DNA from: Calothrix sp. NIES-2098
Lineage (GTDB): Bacteria > Cyanobacteriota > Cyanobacteriia > Cyanobacteriales > Nostocaceae
Length of the DNA: 64,000 nt
NCBI GenBank assembly: GCA_002368175.1
Contig: AP018172.1
Location: forward strand, 8,435,001 to 8,499,000
Reading direction: 5' to 3'
Within the stretch, counting starts at the first letter, position 1, and every line of letters begins with the position of its first letter. The notes below the pieces were generated by a model. It was not told where the DNA came from and did no database searches. It was given only the letters and a program-made list of their open reading frames with translations. Positions 27,402-35,971 of the stretch are shown here, piece by piece. The position numbers and the translations under genes are program-made.

Positions 27402-27516
27402 CTACAGGAATCGGAATCAATTCCGGTTCCGGCTCACCTTCTGGCCCGAGTAGGGCTTCAATCAGCTTCCGCGCCAATTCTTTCAGCTTTTCCAGTACCT
27501 TTTCTATATAGTCCAT
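27379..27516 (-). CDS. Small 45-residue protein overlapping aroQ
   Basis: ATG at 27516 to TAG at 27379. The product begins MDYIEKVLEKLKELARKL and ends ELIPIPVDERSRRRR-like (final residues VDERSRRR). It has an amphipathic helix (about 2-24), a Pro/Glu-rich middle and a basic tail. An AGGAG lies 11 bases upstream of the ATG. It overlaps the aroQ start by 23 bases in a different frame, a typical operon coupling arrangement. The regular codon structure and Shine-Dalgarno support a real gene. No function is known to me; the helix could mediate binding to another protein or RNA. Confidence 0.65.
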   Translation of the reverse strand: MDYIEKVLEKLKELARKLIEALLGPEGEPEPELIPIPVDERSRRR

Positions 27517-27889
27517 TGAACTGACTGCTCCTGAGATACTACCTCAATTTTGATTAACAGCTACGCAGAAACTGGCGTACTTCCGCACCTCTGGCTTGAA
27601 TTTGGCCGATCGCACTCCCAAAAGTAAGGGATAATCCACTTTATCAAAGTTTGTAGTTGTGATCTGCCTTACTTCTTTAGATTATCATATCTGTAAAGTT
27701 CAAGACGTGCCTTCCTCCAACTTGGTTAATATGAGTGTCAACTTATATAAGTATTTGGGAGGATTTAGCACTTTTGCTTTTCCATCCCAACCTTGATAAC
27801 TAGACTTGGCGATCTGAAATAGTTAAGAGTAAGTCGTCAGTGCCAAAAAAACAACTGACAACTACACACAAGAGCATCAGTTCTAATCA
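27517..27889. other. Intergenic region between topA and the small ORF-aroQ unit
   Basis: 373 bases. A TCCTCCAA / TTGGGAGGA imperfect inverted repeat spans about 27713-27772. No coding ORF is convincing. It must contain the topA 3' end signals (minus strand) and the promoter for the small ORF and aroQ. Confidence 0.4.
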
Positions 27890-30580
27890 TCAATCCTCTG
27901 CATTATTGTTTTTACTAGCGGCTGTCGAAGCCTTGGAAGTTGACTTAGAGGTTGATTTAGCGGTTGACTTAGTAGTTGACTTGGATTTAGTAGTTGTAGA
28001 CTTACTCGTTGATTTGCGGGTAGATTTTGCTGACGATGCTTTACCAGCCAATAATTGTAGTGCCTTTTCTAAAGTCATATCTTCCACAGATTCACCTTCT
28101 GGAATACTGACATTAGTTTTGCCATTCTTAATGTAAGGGCCGTAGGGGCCATCATAGATATTAACTGGCGTACCATCTTCTGGATGTGTACCCAATTCAC
28201 GCAAAGCTGCCTTGGACTTACCATTGCTGGAACTGCGTCCTTTTTTCGGTTCCGCTAACAACTCTAGAGCACGTTCTAGCGAAACTGTCAAAACGTTATC
28301 AGCAGCTTTGAGGGAACGGTAGTCTTTACCTTCCTTACCTTGGTCGTGAACAATGTAAGGGCCAAAGCGTCCCAAACTCGCTTGAATTTTCCCCCCAGTT
28401 TCGGGATGAACTCCTAATGTCCGGGGTAAGGCTAAAAGTCCAATGGCTATGTCTAAGGTGACGGTTTCTGGCGTTACACCTTTGGGTAAAGATGCTTGTT
28501 TGGGTTTAGGGTTTTCCTCGGTCTTGTCACCCAGTTGCACGTAGGGGCCGTAAGCGCCAATTTTCACATAAATTGGTTCCCCAGTTTCGGGATGGCGACC
28601 AAGTTGGTCAGGCCCGGAGGTTTTTTGCCGCAATATTACCTCTACCTGTTTGGGGTCAAGGTCTGCTGGCGTCAGGTCTTTGGGAATCGAAGCTGTGACA
28701 ACACCCTCACCGTTTTCGACTTCGATGTAAGGGCCATATTTCCCAATCCGGACTTTGGCTGGGAGATTTTCTAGTTCTACAGTCCTGGCTTTGTTGGCAT
28801 CAATTTGATTTTCACGTTCCTTGACTAAGGTTTCTAGACCTTGGTCTCCCAAATAAAATTCCTGTAAGTAAGGTAGCCAGTTAGCTTCCCCAGTGGCGAT
28901 ATCATCCAAGGTTTGCTCCATTTTGGAGGTAAAGCTGGGATCGACGACATCAGGAAAATGTTTTTCCAGCAGGTCAGTAACCGCAAACGCCGTGAAGGTA
29001 GGAATGAGGGCGTTATTGACTAATTGGGCATAACCTTTATCGATAATCGTACCAATAATACTGGCGTAGGTACTGGGACGACCAATGCCTTCACTTTCTA
29101 AGGTTTTGACGAGAGTGGCTTCTGTGTACCTGGCTGGTGGTTGCGTTTCGTGGCCAATTGCTTCTATTTCTTTACAATCTGGACGATCGCCAACTTTCAA
29201 ACTTGGCAAAATTACTTCCTGGTCTTCTAATGCGGCTTCGGGATCGTCGGAACCTTCCACATAGGCGCGGAGATAGCCGGGGAAATCAATTCTTTTACCA
29301 GAAGCACGGAACCCAGCGTCTTCTACTTGTAACTGCACGGTAATTTGGGTTTGGCGAGAGTCAGCCATTTGACAGGCGACAGTGCGCTTCCAAATTAAGT
29401 CATAGACAGCCAGTTCTCGACCGCTTAAACCAGTTTCTTGGGGCGTGCGGAAAGTACTACCCGCCGGACGAATTGCTTCGTGTGCTTCTTGTGCGCCTTT
29501 AGATTTGGTAGTGTATTGCCGGGGTTGAGGGCTGAGATATTGTTTACCGTAGCGTTGTTCTACACAACTACGAGCAGCTGCGATCGCTTGATCGGATAAA
29601 TGCACCGAATCTGTCCGCATATAGGTAATGTACCCTTGCTCGTACAAATTCTGGGCAATCCGCATCGTGTCTCTGGCTGAGAGGCGCAATTTCCGGTTGG
29701 ATTCTTGTTGCAGCGTCGAAGTTGTAAACGGTGGCGCTGGTTTACGTGTCACCGGGCGTTCTTCTACTTCTTTGACACTCCAAGTTTTATCTGTGAGGCG
29801 TTCTTTGAGTGCAACTGCATCCGCTTCCGTCAGCAAAACGACATTGCGACCAGCCGCGATTTGTCCGGTGGCTGGGTCAAAATCGCTGCCATTGGCTATT
29901 TTGGTTCCTCCCAAGGTCACTAACTGGGCAGTAAACGGAGCTTTTTGCTGCTCCAGAGACGCTTTTAAATCCCAATAACTACCTTCACGGAAAGCGCGAC
30001 GTTGGCGTTCCTTGTTGACTAATAGCCTTACAGCTACAGATTGTACGCGCCCAGCAGATAGCCCCCAGGCAATTTTTTTCCATAGCAAAGGAGACAGAGT
30101 GTAGCCCACCAACCGATCCAAGATCCGTCGCGTTTCTTGGGCGCGAACCAACTGCTCATCGATATTGCGGCAGTTTTTCAAAGCTTTTTTGATAGCGTCT
30201 TGAGTAATTTCGTGAAACACCATCCGCTTTGTCGGTACTTTCGGCTTGAGCAACTGGTATAAATGCCAACTAATGCTCTCACCTTCCCGGTCTTCGTCAG
30301 TTGCCAGAATCAACTCATCAGCCTCTTTGAGAGCATCTTTGAGCTGGGTGACAACTTTCTTTTTGTCTTTCGGGACAACATACACCGGTTCAAAGTCGGC
30401 GTCTACATTTACCCCCAACTGCGCCCATTTTTCTGCTTTGACAGCGGTGGGAATTTCGCTAGCCGACTGGGGTAGGTCACGTACATGACCCATCGACGCT
30501 TCCACCCGATAGCCTGATGGTAGGTAGTTGCGAATGGTGCGAGCTTTGGTCGGAGATTCGACGATGACGAGAGTTGACAT
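27890..30580 (-). CDS. topA: DNA topoisomerase I (type IA)
   Basis: 896 residues. Relaxes negative supercoils through a transient 5'-phosphotyrosyl break. The TOPRIM domain is N-terminal (TLVIVESPTKARTIRNYLP, then LATDEDREGESISWHL at about 93-108, carrying the acidic DxD-type metal site). The core has AGRVQSVAVRLLV (about 173-185) and the active-site Tyr region GYITYMRTDSVHLS (about 313-326). Instead of classical zinc fingers, the C-terminus has several repeats of the type GRFGPYI/GPYGPYI and THPE(T/D)G (about 600-840), followed by a Ser/Thr/Lys-rich tail of about 45 residues. This zinc-less repeat type is usual in cyanobacteria. The ATG at 30580 opens the TOPRIM strand, so the start is secure. 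Confidence 0.97.
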   Translation of the reverse strand: MSTLVIVESPTKARTIRNYLPSGYRVEASMGHVRDLPQSASEIPTAVKAEKWAQLGVNVDADFEPVYVVPKDKKKVVTQLKDALKEADELILATDEDREGESISWHLYQLLKPKVPTKRMVFHEITQDAIKKALKNCRNIDEQLVRAQETRRILDRLVGYTLSPLLWKKIAWGLSAGRVQSVAVRLLVNKERQRRAFREGSYWDLKASLEQQKAPFTAQLVTLGGTKIANGSDFDPATGQIAAGRNVVLLTEADAVALKERLTDKTWSVKEVEERPVTRKPAPPFTTSTLQQESNRKLRLSARDTMRIAQNLYEQGYITYMRTDSVHLSDQAIAAARSCVEQRYGKQYLSPQPRQYTTKSKGAQEAHEAIRPAGSTFRTPQETGLSGRELAVYDLIWKRTVACQMADSRQTQITVQLQVEDAGFRASGKRIDFPGYLRAYVEGSDDPEAALEDQEVILPSLKVGDRPDCKEIEAIGHETQPPARYTEATLVKTLESEGIGRPSTYASIIGTIIDKGYAQLVNNALIPTFTAFAVTDLLEKHFPDVVDPSFTSKMEQTLDDIATGEANWLPYLQEFYLGDQGLETLVKERENQIDANKARTVELENLPAKVRIGKYGPYIEVENGEGVVTASIPKDLTPADLDPKQVEVILRQKTSGPDQLGRHPETGEPIYVKIGAYGPYVQLGDKTEENPKPKQASLPKGVTPETVTLDIAIGLLALPRTLGVHPETGGKIQASLGRFGPYIVHDQGKEGKDYRSLKAADNVLTVSLERALELLAEPKKGRSSSNGKSKAALRELGTHPEDGTPVNIYDGPYGPYIKNGKTNVSIPEGESVEDMTLEKALQLLAGKASSAKSTRKSTSKSTTTKSKSTTKSTAKSTSKSTSKASTAASKNNNAED

Positions 30581-31050
30581 GGAAATTTCAAAAAAAAGAA
30601 TAGCTGTTAAGCTAAACAGGCAAATTTAGATGATTTCGGCGAGAGGTTAAAATAAAACGTCGCGCTTATGAGATGTGAGTTTATCTTCACACAAACTGCC
30701 TATGAGGATAAAAATCCGCTACAGTTTCGGCACAGTCCTTTCCAGATAATAAGGTAGGAAAACGCCTGGTGTGAATTTCCAGCTATTTCAATCTTTAACT
30801 TATCTCAGCAAAATTGGCGACTACAGTTTTCAAAATACCCCCCAAGTGTAATATAGCGATACCTCCTGTAATTTCAAGCCAAGAGGCAGTTCAGGCAGAA
30901 AGGGAAGATGAGGCAGCCTAGAACAATTATTATCCCTTTAATCCTCCTCCTGCTCCTTATCTTCCTATTCCCAAGAAGGTTGTGCCAAAATTTAATCAAA
31001 CTTGAGGTGAGAGCGAAGTAACATTTGTACCTATCGCTGGAGGCAAAATA
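30581..31050. other. Intergenic region, topA / 97-residue gene
   Basis: 470 bases between divergent genes. A short hairpin (TGTGA...TCACA, about 30675-30695) is the only structure seen. A 64-codon ORF on the minus strand at 30874-31068 overlaps the start of the next gene and lacks coding character. Promoters of both flanking genes must lie here. Confidence 0.45.
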
Positions 31051-31344
31051 ATGCAAGCAATTCGTCAAGGTGATGTCATTCTACAACCTGTAGCACAAGT
31101 TGAGGGCGAAAAGATACCTCACTTGACTTTGGCAGAAGGCGAAGTAACTGGGCATAAGCATCGGATTACTGAGGGTGATGCCAAATTATTCTTAAAAAAC
31201 GATACGCTGTACTTAAGTGTATATTCTACAACAGCTTTGTTGACACATGAGGAGCATAAAGCGATCGCAGTTCCCCAAGGTCATTGGATGGTGAAAATCC
31301 AAAGAGAATACGAGCCTGAAGGTTGGCGATATGTCGCTGATTGA
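31051..31344 (+). CDS. Conserved small protein, partner of DUF6745-like gene
   Basis: 97 residues, soluble, no signal peptide. I recognise no named domain. Visible features: an opening QGDVILQPV, a central EGEVTGHKHRI with two His, VYSTTALLTHEEHKAIAVP and a closing HWMVKIQREYEP. The His/Glu pattern looks like a small beta-rich fold, possibly metal binding, but that is inference. Its end overlaps the next gene (31331) by 14 bases in another frame, so the two are translationally coupled and likely work together. The ATG at 31051 has GGAGG 7 bases upstream (TGGAGGCAAAATA), a strong initiation signal. Confidence 0.8.
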   Translation: MQAIRQGDVILQPVAQVEGEKIPHLTLAEGEVTGHKHRITEGDAKLFLKNDTLYLSVYSTTALLTHEEHKAIAVPQGHWMVKIQREYEPEGWRYVAD

Positions 31345-32572
31345 AAAGTTAACGCCCCAACAAGAAGCTTTAATTCCAGTTTATCGGGAAAAATGGCGAA
31401 AGATTGCACTTTCAACTGAACGAATTGATCGTGAAAAAGCTGCGGAAGCAGTAAAAGCAGCCTATATAACAATTGGTAAGAATGCTCCTAACATTATTTT
31501 TTATGAAAGTCCTTATGTAGCTATCAAATCTCTTATCTTTGACAAGCTTGATTACTTGAAGCACAAATTAAATAACAAAGTTGTTAGCCAAGTAAATAAT
31601 TCACCAATTAGTAAACTAAAAAGTGTGCAACGGGAGTTGCTAGAAAAGCCATTAGAGCAATTGGGAAGACAAACTTCGTTTTTTACTGATTTGAGTTGTT
31701 CAATATATTCTCAAGTTTTTCAGAATATCAAACTCGATGAAGACCTATACGATGAACTGTTGTATAGTAAATTGGATAATAATTTTTCAGACATTGTAGG
31801 TTTTAGGCTAAATTGGGTACTGGAAGAATACATCAAAATATATCTGAATGAACGACTACAAAGTGAAGATTGGCAACAAATAAACCTGCAACTTGGAAGT
31901 CGCCTATCATCTTCTTTCTATGCCTGTTTATACTCTCAGATAAATGATTTATTTACGAAATCTTTTCAGCCAGAAGAAGAGTGTAAAATTAATAGTTCGA
32001 GAGATTTTATTATCGCTTGTGTATCGTTTTCTGAGATTTTCCAAGAATGGTTAATATATCAATCTTTAATTAAAGAGTGTGGATGGATTTTTGCTTTTGA
32101 TAAAGCTGCAATTATATGCGATCGCCCGCTTCATATTCGCTTCGATAATCAACATCGTCTCCACGCAGAAGGGGAACCTGCAATCGAGTACGCTGACGGA
32201 TTTAGCCTCTACTCCTATCACGGTGTCACCTTACCAGAAAAATACGGTAAAGTTCACCCACAGCAATGGCAAGCGCAATGGCTATTAACAGAAGATAATG
32301 CCGAACTGCGGCGAGTGTTAATTCAAGGTATTGGTTACTCTCGAATTTGCCAAGAACTACAAGCCATTGAATTAGATACTTGGGCAGAATATACGCTGTT
32401 AAAAATTGATGCAGAAGTTGATGAAGAAGCAATTTACCTACTAAAAATGACTTGTCCCAGTACTGGATTTATACACGCTTTGCGAGTTCCACCAACAATG
32501 AAATCTGCACATGAGGCAATTTGCTGGGTGAATTGGGGAATCCCTCCAGAGGAATTTGCTATTCAAACTTAA
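31331..32572 (+). CDS. DUF6745-like protein, copy A
   Basis: 413 residues. I recognise the C-terminal part as the domain named DUF6745 (from memory), of unknown function: CDRPLHIRFDNQHRLH, then EGEPAIEYADGFSLYSYHG and a C-terminal GFIHALRVPP. The N-terminus (KLTPQQEALIPVYREKWRKI, residues 6-25) and about the last 155 residues are almost the same as in the next gene. The middle (about 50-255) is different: hydrophilic, rich in Leu, Ser and Asn, mostly helical. No catalytic motif or membrane segment is evident. It overlaps the 97-residue partner by 14 bases and precedes copy B by 87 bases. Function unknown. Confidence 0.75.
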   Translation: MSLIEKLTPQQEALIPVYREKWRKIALSTERIDREKAAEAVKAAYITIGKNAPNIIFYESPYVAIKSLIFDKLDYLKHKLNNKVVSQVNNSPISKLKSVQRELLEKPLEQLGRQTSFFTDLSCSIYSQVFQNIKLDEDLYDELLYSKLDNNFSDIVGFRLNWVLEEYIKIYLNERLQSEDWQQINLQLGSRLSSSFYACLYSQINDLFTKSFQPEEECKINSSRDFIIACVSFSEIFQEWLIYQSLIKECGWIFAFDKAAIICDRPLHIRFDNQHRLHAEGEPAIEYADGFSLYSYHGVTLPEKYGKVHPQQWQAQWLLTEDNAELRRVLIQGIGYSRICQELQAIELDTWAEYTLLKIDAEVDEEAIYLLKMTCPSTGFIHALRVPPTMKSAHEAICWVNWGIPPEEFAIQT

Positions 32573-32659
32573 ATTATTGAATATCAGATAAAAAACTCAA
32601 TATTAAATCTATATTTAGCTTTTATTTAAGCAGATTTCACAAATTTTATCAGAGCAATT

Positions 32660-33754
32660 ATGCTTGACAAATTAACGCCCAAACAAGAAGCTTTAATTCC
32701 AGTTTATCGGGAGAAGTGGCGAAAGATTGCGCTTTCAACTGAGCGAATCGATCGTGAAAAAGCTGCAGAAGCTGTCAAAGCTACTTATGTTTTGATTGGT
32801 CTAGAAGAACCTGATGTAGTTTTTTATGATAGCCCGAATGCTGCTTTGATAACTACTTTAAGCCAGTTAGCACAGGAAATTGACTGGAGTTGTGATGGTG
32901 GGGATCTGTGGGGTGAATTAGGTATATATGAACTACCTCCTGCAAACATATGTCACAACCTAAAAGATGAATTGTATAACCAAATTGGTGAAGAAGTTTC
33001 ATCTCAACTGCATTTAGAATTAACGACAGAACTAAAAAATATTGTGGTTTCTCCAGAGACATACTCGCAATTATGGAGCGAATTATATAGACAACTTGAG
33101 AGCCAACTTCAACTTGAAGTTGAAGATGCCGCAAGAATGGACTGCATTCAATGTGAATTATTAGCTTGTGAAGCAAGTTATTATGATTTTTGTATTTCGG
33201 TTTTGAATTGTAAACATGATGAAATTGTCTGGAAGTACTTTGAGTTAGTAGTCAAAGAGTGCGGTTGGATTTTCGCAGGTAAAAATATTTGTATAGTATG
33301 CGATCGCCCGCTTCATATTCGCTTCGATAATCAACATCGTCTCCACGCAGAAGGTGAACCAGCAATCGAGTATGCTGATGGATTTAGCCTCTACTCTTAT
33401 CATGGTGTCACCTTACCGGAAAAATACGGTAAAGTTCACCCGCAACAATGGCAAGCACAATGGCTATTAACAGAAGATAATGCCGAACTGCGGCGAGTGT
33501 TAATTCAAGGTATTGGCTATGGGCGAATTTGCCAAGAATTACAAGCTATTGAATTAGATACTTGGGCAGAATATACCCTATTAAAAATAGATGCAGAAGT
33601 TGATGAAGAAGCAATTTACCTACTAAAAATGACTTGTCCCAGTACTGGATTTATACACGCTTTGCGAGTTCCACCAGACATGAAATCTGCACGTGAAGCA
33701 ATTTGCTGGGTGAATTGGGGAATCGCACCAGAGGAATTTGCTATTCAAACCTGA
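32660..33754 (+). CDS. DUF6745-like protein, copy B
   Basis: 364 residues, a tandem paralogue of the previous gene. The first about 45 codons and the last about 155 codons (from about 33297) are nearly identical to copy A even at silent positions over long runs, while the middle (about 50-210) cannot be aligned with confidence and is about 50 residues shorter. Such a pattern of identical ends and divergent centre points to gene conversion or recombinational exchange of the central segment. Codon 1 is the ATG at 32660. No separate 97-residue partner precedes copy B, so one small protein may serve both. Function unknown. Confidence 0.75.
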   Translation: MLDKLTPKQEALIPVYREKWRKIALSTERIDREKAAEAVKATYVLIGLEEPDVVFYDSPNAALITTLSQLAQEIDWSCDGGDLWGELGIYELPPANICHNLKDELYNQIGEEVSSQLHLELTTELKNIVVSPETYSQLWSELYRQLESQLQLEVEDAARMDCIQCELLACEASYYDFCISVLNCKHDEIVWKYFELVVKECGWIFAGKNICIVCDRPLHIRFDNQHRLHAEGEPAIEYADGFSLYSYHGVTLPEKYGKVHPQQWQAQWLLTEDNAELRRVLIQGIGYGRICQELQAIELDTWAEYTLLKIDAEVDEEAIYLLKMTCPSTGFIHALRVPPDMKSAREAICWVNWGIAPEEFAIQT

Positions 33755-33973
33755 AAACGGACAAGATAAATATAGTAGGTCTAAATAATCAAAAAAACTG
33801 CATTCTAGCACACATTATGACTTATGGATAAGATTTATAGCTTTGCTAGAGAAAATTTGTGTTAGCATAAAATTGGAGAAGTTAAATTCGGTGATACGAA
33901 TCTTGTTTTTAGTCATAATTGCAAGCGGCTCTCCGGATAAGCATCTCTGCATCAATGGATTCTGGAGAGTTTC

Positions 33974-34285
33974 ATGTCTATCTACGTAGGGAACCTATCC
34001 TACAGCGTCACGCAAGACGACCTAACCAAGGTATTTTCTGAGTACGGTACTGTAAAGCGAGTTCAATTACCGACGGATCGGGAAACTGGACGCGCACGGG
34101 GCTTTGGTTTCGTTGAAATGGAATCATCAGCCGCCGAAGATGCAGCTATTCAAGCTCTGGATGGTGCCGAATGGATGGGGCGTGTAATGAAGGTTAACAA
34201 AGCTAGACCACGGGAGGAGAAAGGTACTCGCTCTGGCGGTGGCAATTGGGGAAAAAATGCCAGTGGATACTCGCGACGTTATTAA
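33974..34285 (+). CDS. RRM-type RNA-binding protein (cyanobacterial Rbp)
   Basis: 103 residues with a single RNA recognition motif: RNP2 IYVGNLSY (residues 3-10) and RNP1 RGFGFVEM (42-49), with the aromatic residues needed to stack on RNA. A short Gly/Arg/Ser tail (about 82-103) follows. Proteins of this type in cyanobacteria are often induced by cold and bind U-rich RNA. A 219-base leader precedes it, compatible with post-transcriptional cold regulation, and GGAGAG lies 5 bases before the ATG. A perfect 12-bp stem terminator follows at 34391-34424. Confidence 0.95.
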   Translation: MSIYVGNLSYSVTQDDLTKVFSEYGTVKRVQLPTDRETGRARGFGFVEMESSAAEDAAIQALDGAEWMGRVMKVNKARPREEKGTRSGGGNWGKNASGYSRRY

Positions 34286-34390
34286 GTCTACAAGATATTC
34301 ATCAAGGCAAAGCTATAAAAATCATTAGCTAAACAAAAATTATCCCATAAGTAGCAGATTCAGTAATCTACTGGACTGCTTGTTTATATA

Positions 34391-34424
34391 ATAAGCAGTT
34401 CAAATATATAGCTGAACTGCTTAT
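34391..34424 (+). terminator. Rho-independent terminator after the RRM gene
   Basis: Perfect 12-bp stem ATAAGCAGTTCA / TGAACTGCTTAT with a 10-base loop, followed by TTTTTCC. It lies about 105 bases after the rbp stop codon on the same strand. Confidence 0.85.
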
Positions 34425-34466
34425 TTTTCCGTGCCCAATATCATGTCCGCTAAATTAGTTGCGATA

Positions 34467-34574
34467 TGTCATTGCGAGTGCAACGTAGACACCTGAAAGG
34501 CGGCTTCGCGCAGGGTAGTGGAACGACGCAATCCCACGATCTTTTGCGATTGCTACCCTCCGGTCGCAATGACA
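34467..34574. repeat. MITE-like or REP-like palindromic element, 108 bp
   Basis: The ends are perfect 11-bp inverted repeats, TGTCATTGCGA at 34467-34477 and TCGCAATGACA at 34564-34574. Inner inverted pairs (AGGGTAG / CTACCCT; GCAATC / GATTGC) let the whole element fold into a branched hairpin. The wording (ATTGCGAG...GCAATCCCA...CGCAATGAC) is typical of dispersed palindromic elements found in multiple copies in cyanobacteria. It carries no gene. Confidence 0.65.
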
Positions 34575-34686
34575 AATGTTCAACTGGACATGATATAGTA
34601 AGCGATTTAAGATTTTGGATTGGAAATCATATTCTGCGTTTAAGTTATGTGAATCTAACTGTCACAATTATTTTTTAAATTTAAAT

Positions 34687-34779
34687 TATCAATTTACTTC
34701 TCAGCTATATTTTTTTGATGCGGCGACAAGCGATCGCGTTTCCCAAAAACTCTACACTAGCAAAGGAAAGCGCACGCTC
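34687..34779 (+). pseudogene. Relic fragment of an intradiol dioxygenase gene
   Basis: A translated stretch YQFTSQLYFFDAATSDRV, then KLYTSKGKRT, closely matches part of the intact dioxygenase 1.1 kb downstream (YEFTSQLYFDDAISDRV ... APYANKGQRT). DNA similarity is also visible, for example CAGCTATATTTT and AAGCGATCGCGTTT in both. Only about 30 codons remain; the start, the rest of the gene and the metal-ligand region are absent. It is probably the remnant of a tandem copy. Confidence 0.75.
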
Positions 34780-34888
34780 TTGATATTCCTTCATTAGATT
34801 ACAAAAGTGTAATAGAGAAACTAGATAACCTGTCATTTTGAGATGGCTTAATCATCAATGTAAGCAATAGTAATTCTCAAGGACAATT

Positions 34889-35137
34889 GTGATAAATATT
34901 CGTCGAGTATTAGCCGTGGTGGCAATTCCTTTTGTAATTGGTACATTCAGTTTTATTACACCCAATCAAGCAAACGCCGAAACTCTACGCGATCGCAACG
35001 CACAGATTGCACAACAGTCAACACCTAACAAACAACCACAAATTAAACATCGCCAACCACAAACACAACAGAAAAAGCGTCTTCCTCAACCTCATCATCA
35101 GGATGCAAATCACAACCAATCAATTCGTAATTATTAA
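34889..35137 (+). CDS. Small secreted Gln/His-rich protein
   Basis: 82 residues beginning at a GTG (34889) with AAGGACAA upstream. An N-terminal signal peptide (INIRRVLAVVAIPFVIGTFS, predicted cleavage near QANA-ET at about residue 30) is followed by a low-complexity tail rich in Gln, His, Lys and Pro (QQSTPNKQPQIKHRQPQTQ). No domain is recognised. It sits just upstream of the intradiol dioxygenase, on the same strand, 72 bases away. The signal peptide makes the ORF plausible; the low-complexity tail means its reality is not certain. Confidence 0.5.
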   Translation: MINIRRVLAVVAIPFVIGTFSFITPNQANAETLRDRNAQIAQQSTPNKQPQIKHRQPQTQQKKRLPQPHHQDANHNQSIRNY

Positions 35138-35209
35138 TCAGTAATTCGTAATTAAGTTTCAGATAGATGTAAATTCCTATTTGAGACTTAACAGCGAGTA
35201 TTAAACATC

Positions 35210-35971
35210 ATGAACAACAATAATCGCCGATTAAGTCAAATTTTGAGCCGCAGAGAGGCACTTACTTTATTTAGAGCAGGTGTAACCGCACTATTTGTAG
35301 TGGGATGCATTCCCAGAAAGTCTAGTTCTACACAAGCACAATCGAGTGTAGCTAAGACAGCATCATCTACACCTGCATGTGTCGTGAGTCCAGAGCAAAC
35401 AGAAGGGCCGTATTTCGTAGATGAGAAGCTGAAGCGTTCCGATATCCGTTCCGATCCGGCGGATGGTTCGGTAAAAGAAGGCGTACCGCTACAACTGACG
35501 CTGCACATTTCTCAGATTGGTAGTACTGGCTGTACACCAGTTGTAGGTGCGATCGTGGATATTTGGCACTGTGACGCCCTAGGTGTCTATTCGGACGTAA
35601 CAGACAGAAGTTTTAATACTGTTGGTAAAAAGTTTCTGCGCGGCTATCAAGTAACGGATGCTAAGGGAAATGTGCAGTTCACAACCATTTACCCTGGTTG
35701 GTATCAAGGTAGAACAGTCCATATCCACTTTAAAGTTCGCACAAATGGGACATCGGGGCAGGGTTATGAGTTTACCTCCCAGCTATATTTTGATGATGCA
35801 ATAAGCGATCGCGTTTACGCTCAAGCACCCTACGCCAACAAGGGACAGCGCACGCAGAAAAACGCTGATGACGGAATTTTTCAAGATGGTGGCGAGCAAA
35901 TGTTGCTTAAACTCACCAAGCAGGGACCAGGTTATGCAGCCACCTTTGATGTTGGGCTTCAGATGACGTGA
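35210..35971 (+). CDS. Intradiol ring-cleavage dioxygenase-like lipoprotein
   Basis: 253 residues. Non-heme Fe(III) enzyme family that opens catechol-type rings between the hydroxyls. The N-terminus SRREALTLFRAGVTALFVVGC (residues 13-33) has an Arg pair (twin-arginine-like) and a lipobox-type VVGC, so the mature protein is probably exported and lipid-anchored. The family pattern TEGPYFVDEKLKRSDIR is at about 66-82, WHCDALGVYSD with the first Tyr ligand at about 117-127, and YPGWYQGRTVHIHFKV with the Tyr and two His ligands at about 163-178. The physiological substrate is unknown; secreted members are often divergent. It overlaps the PepSY-like gene by one base (TGATG), implying coupled translation. 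A relic fragment of a second copy lies upstream. Confidence 0.85.
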   Translation: MNNNNRRLSQILSRREALTLFRAGVTALFVVGCIPRKSSSTQAQSSVAKTASSTPACVVSPEQTEGPYFVDEKLKRSDIRSDPADGSVKEGVPLQLTLHISQIGSTGCTPVVGAIVDIWHCDALGVYSDVTDRSFNTVGKKFLRGYQVTDAKGNVQFTTIYPGWYQGRTVHIHFKVRTNGTSGQGYEFTSQLYFDDAISDRVYAQAPYANKGQRTQKNADDGIFQDGGEQMLLKLTKQGPGYAATFDVGLQMT

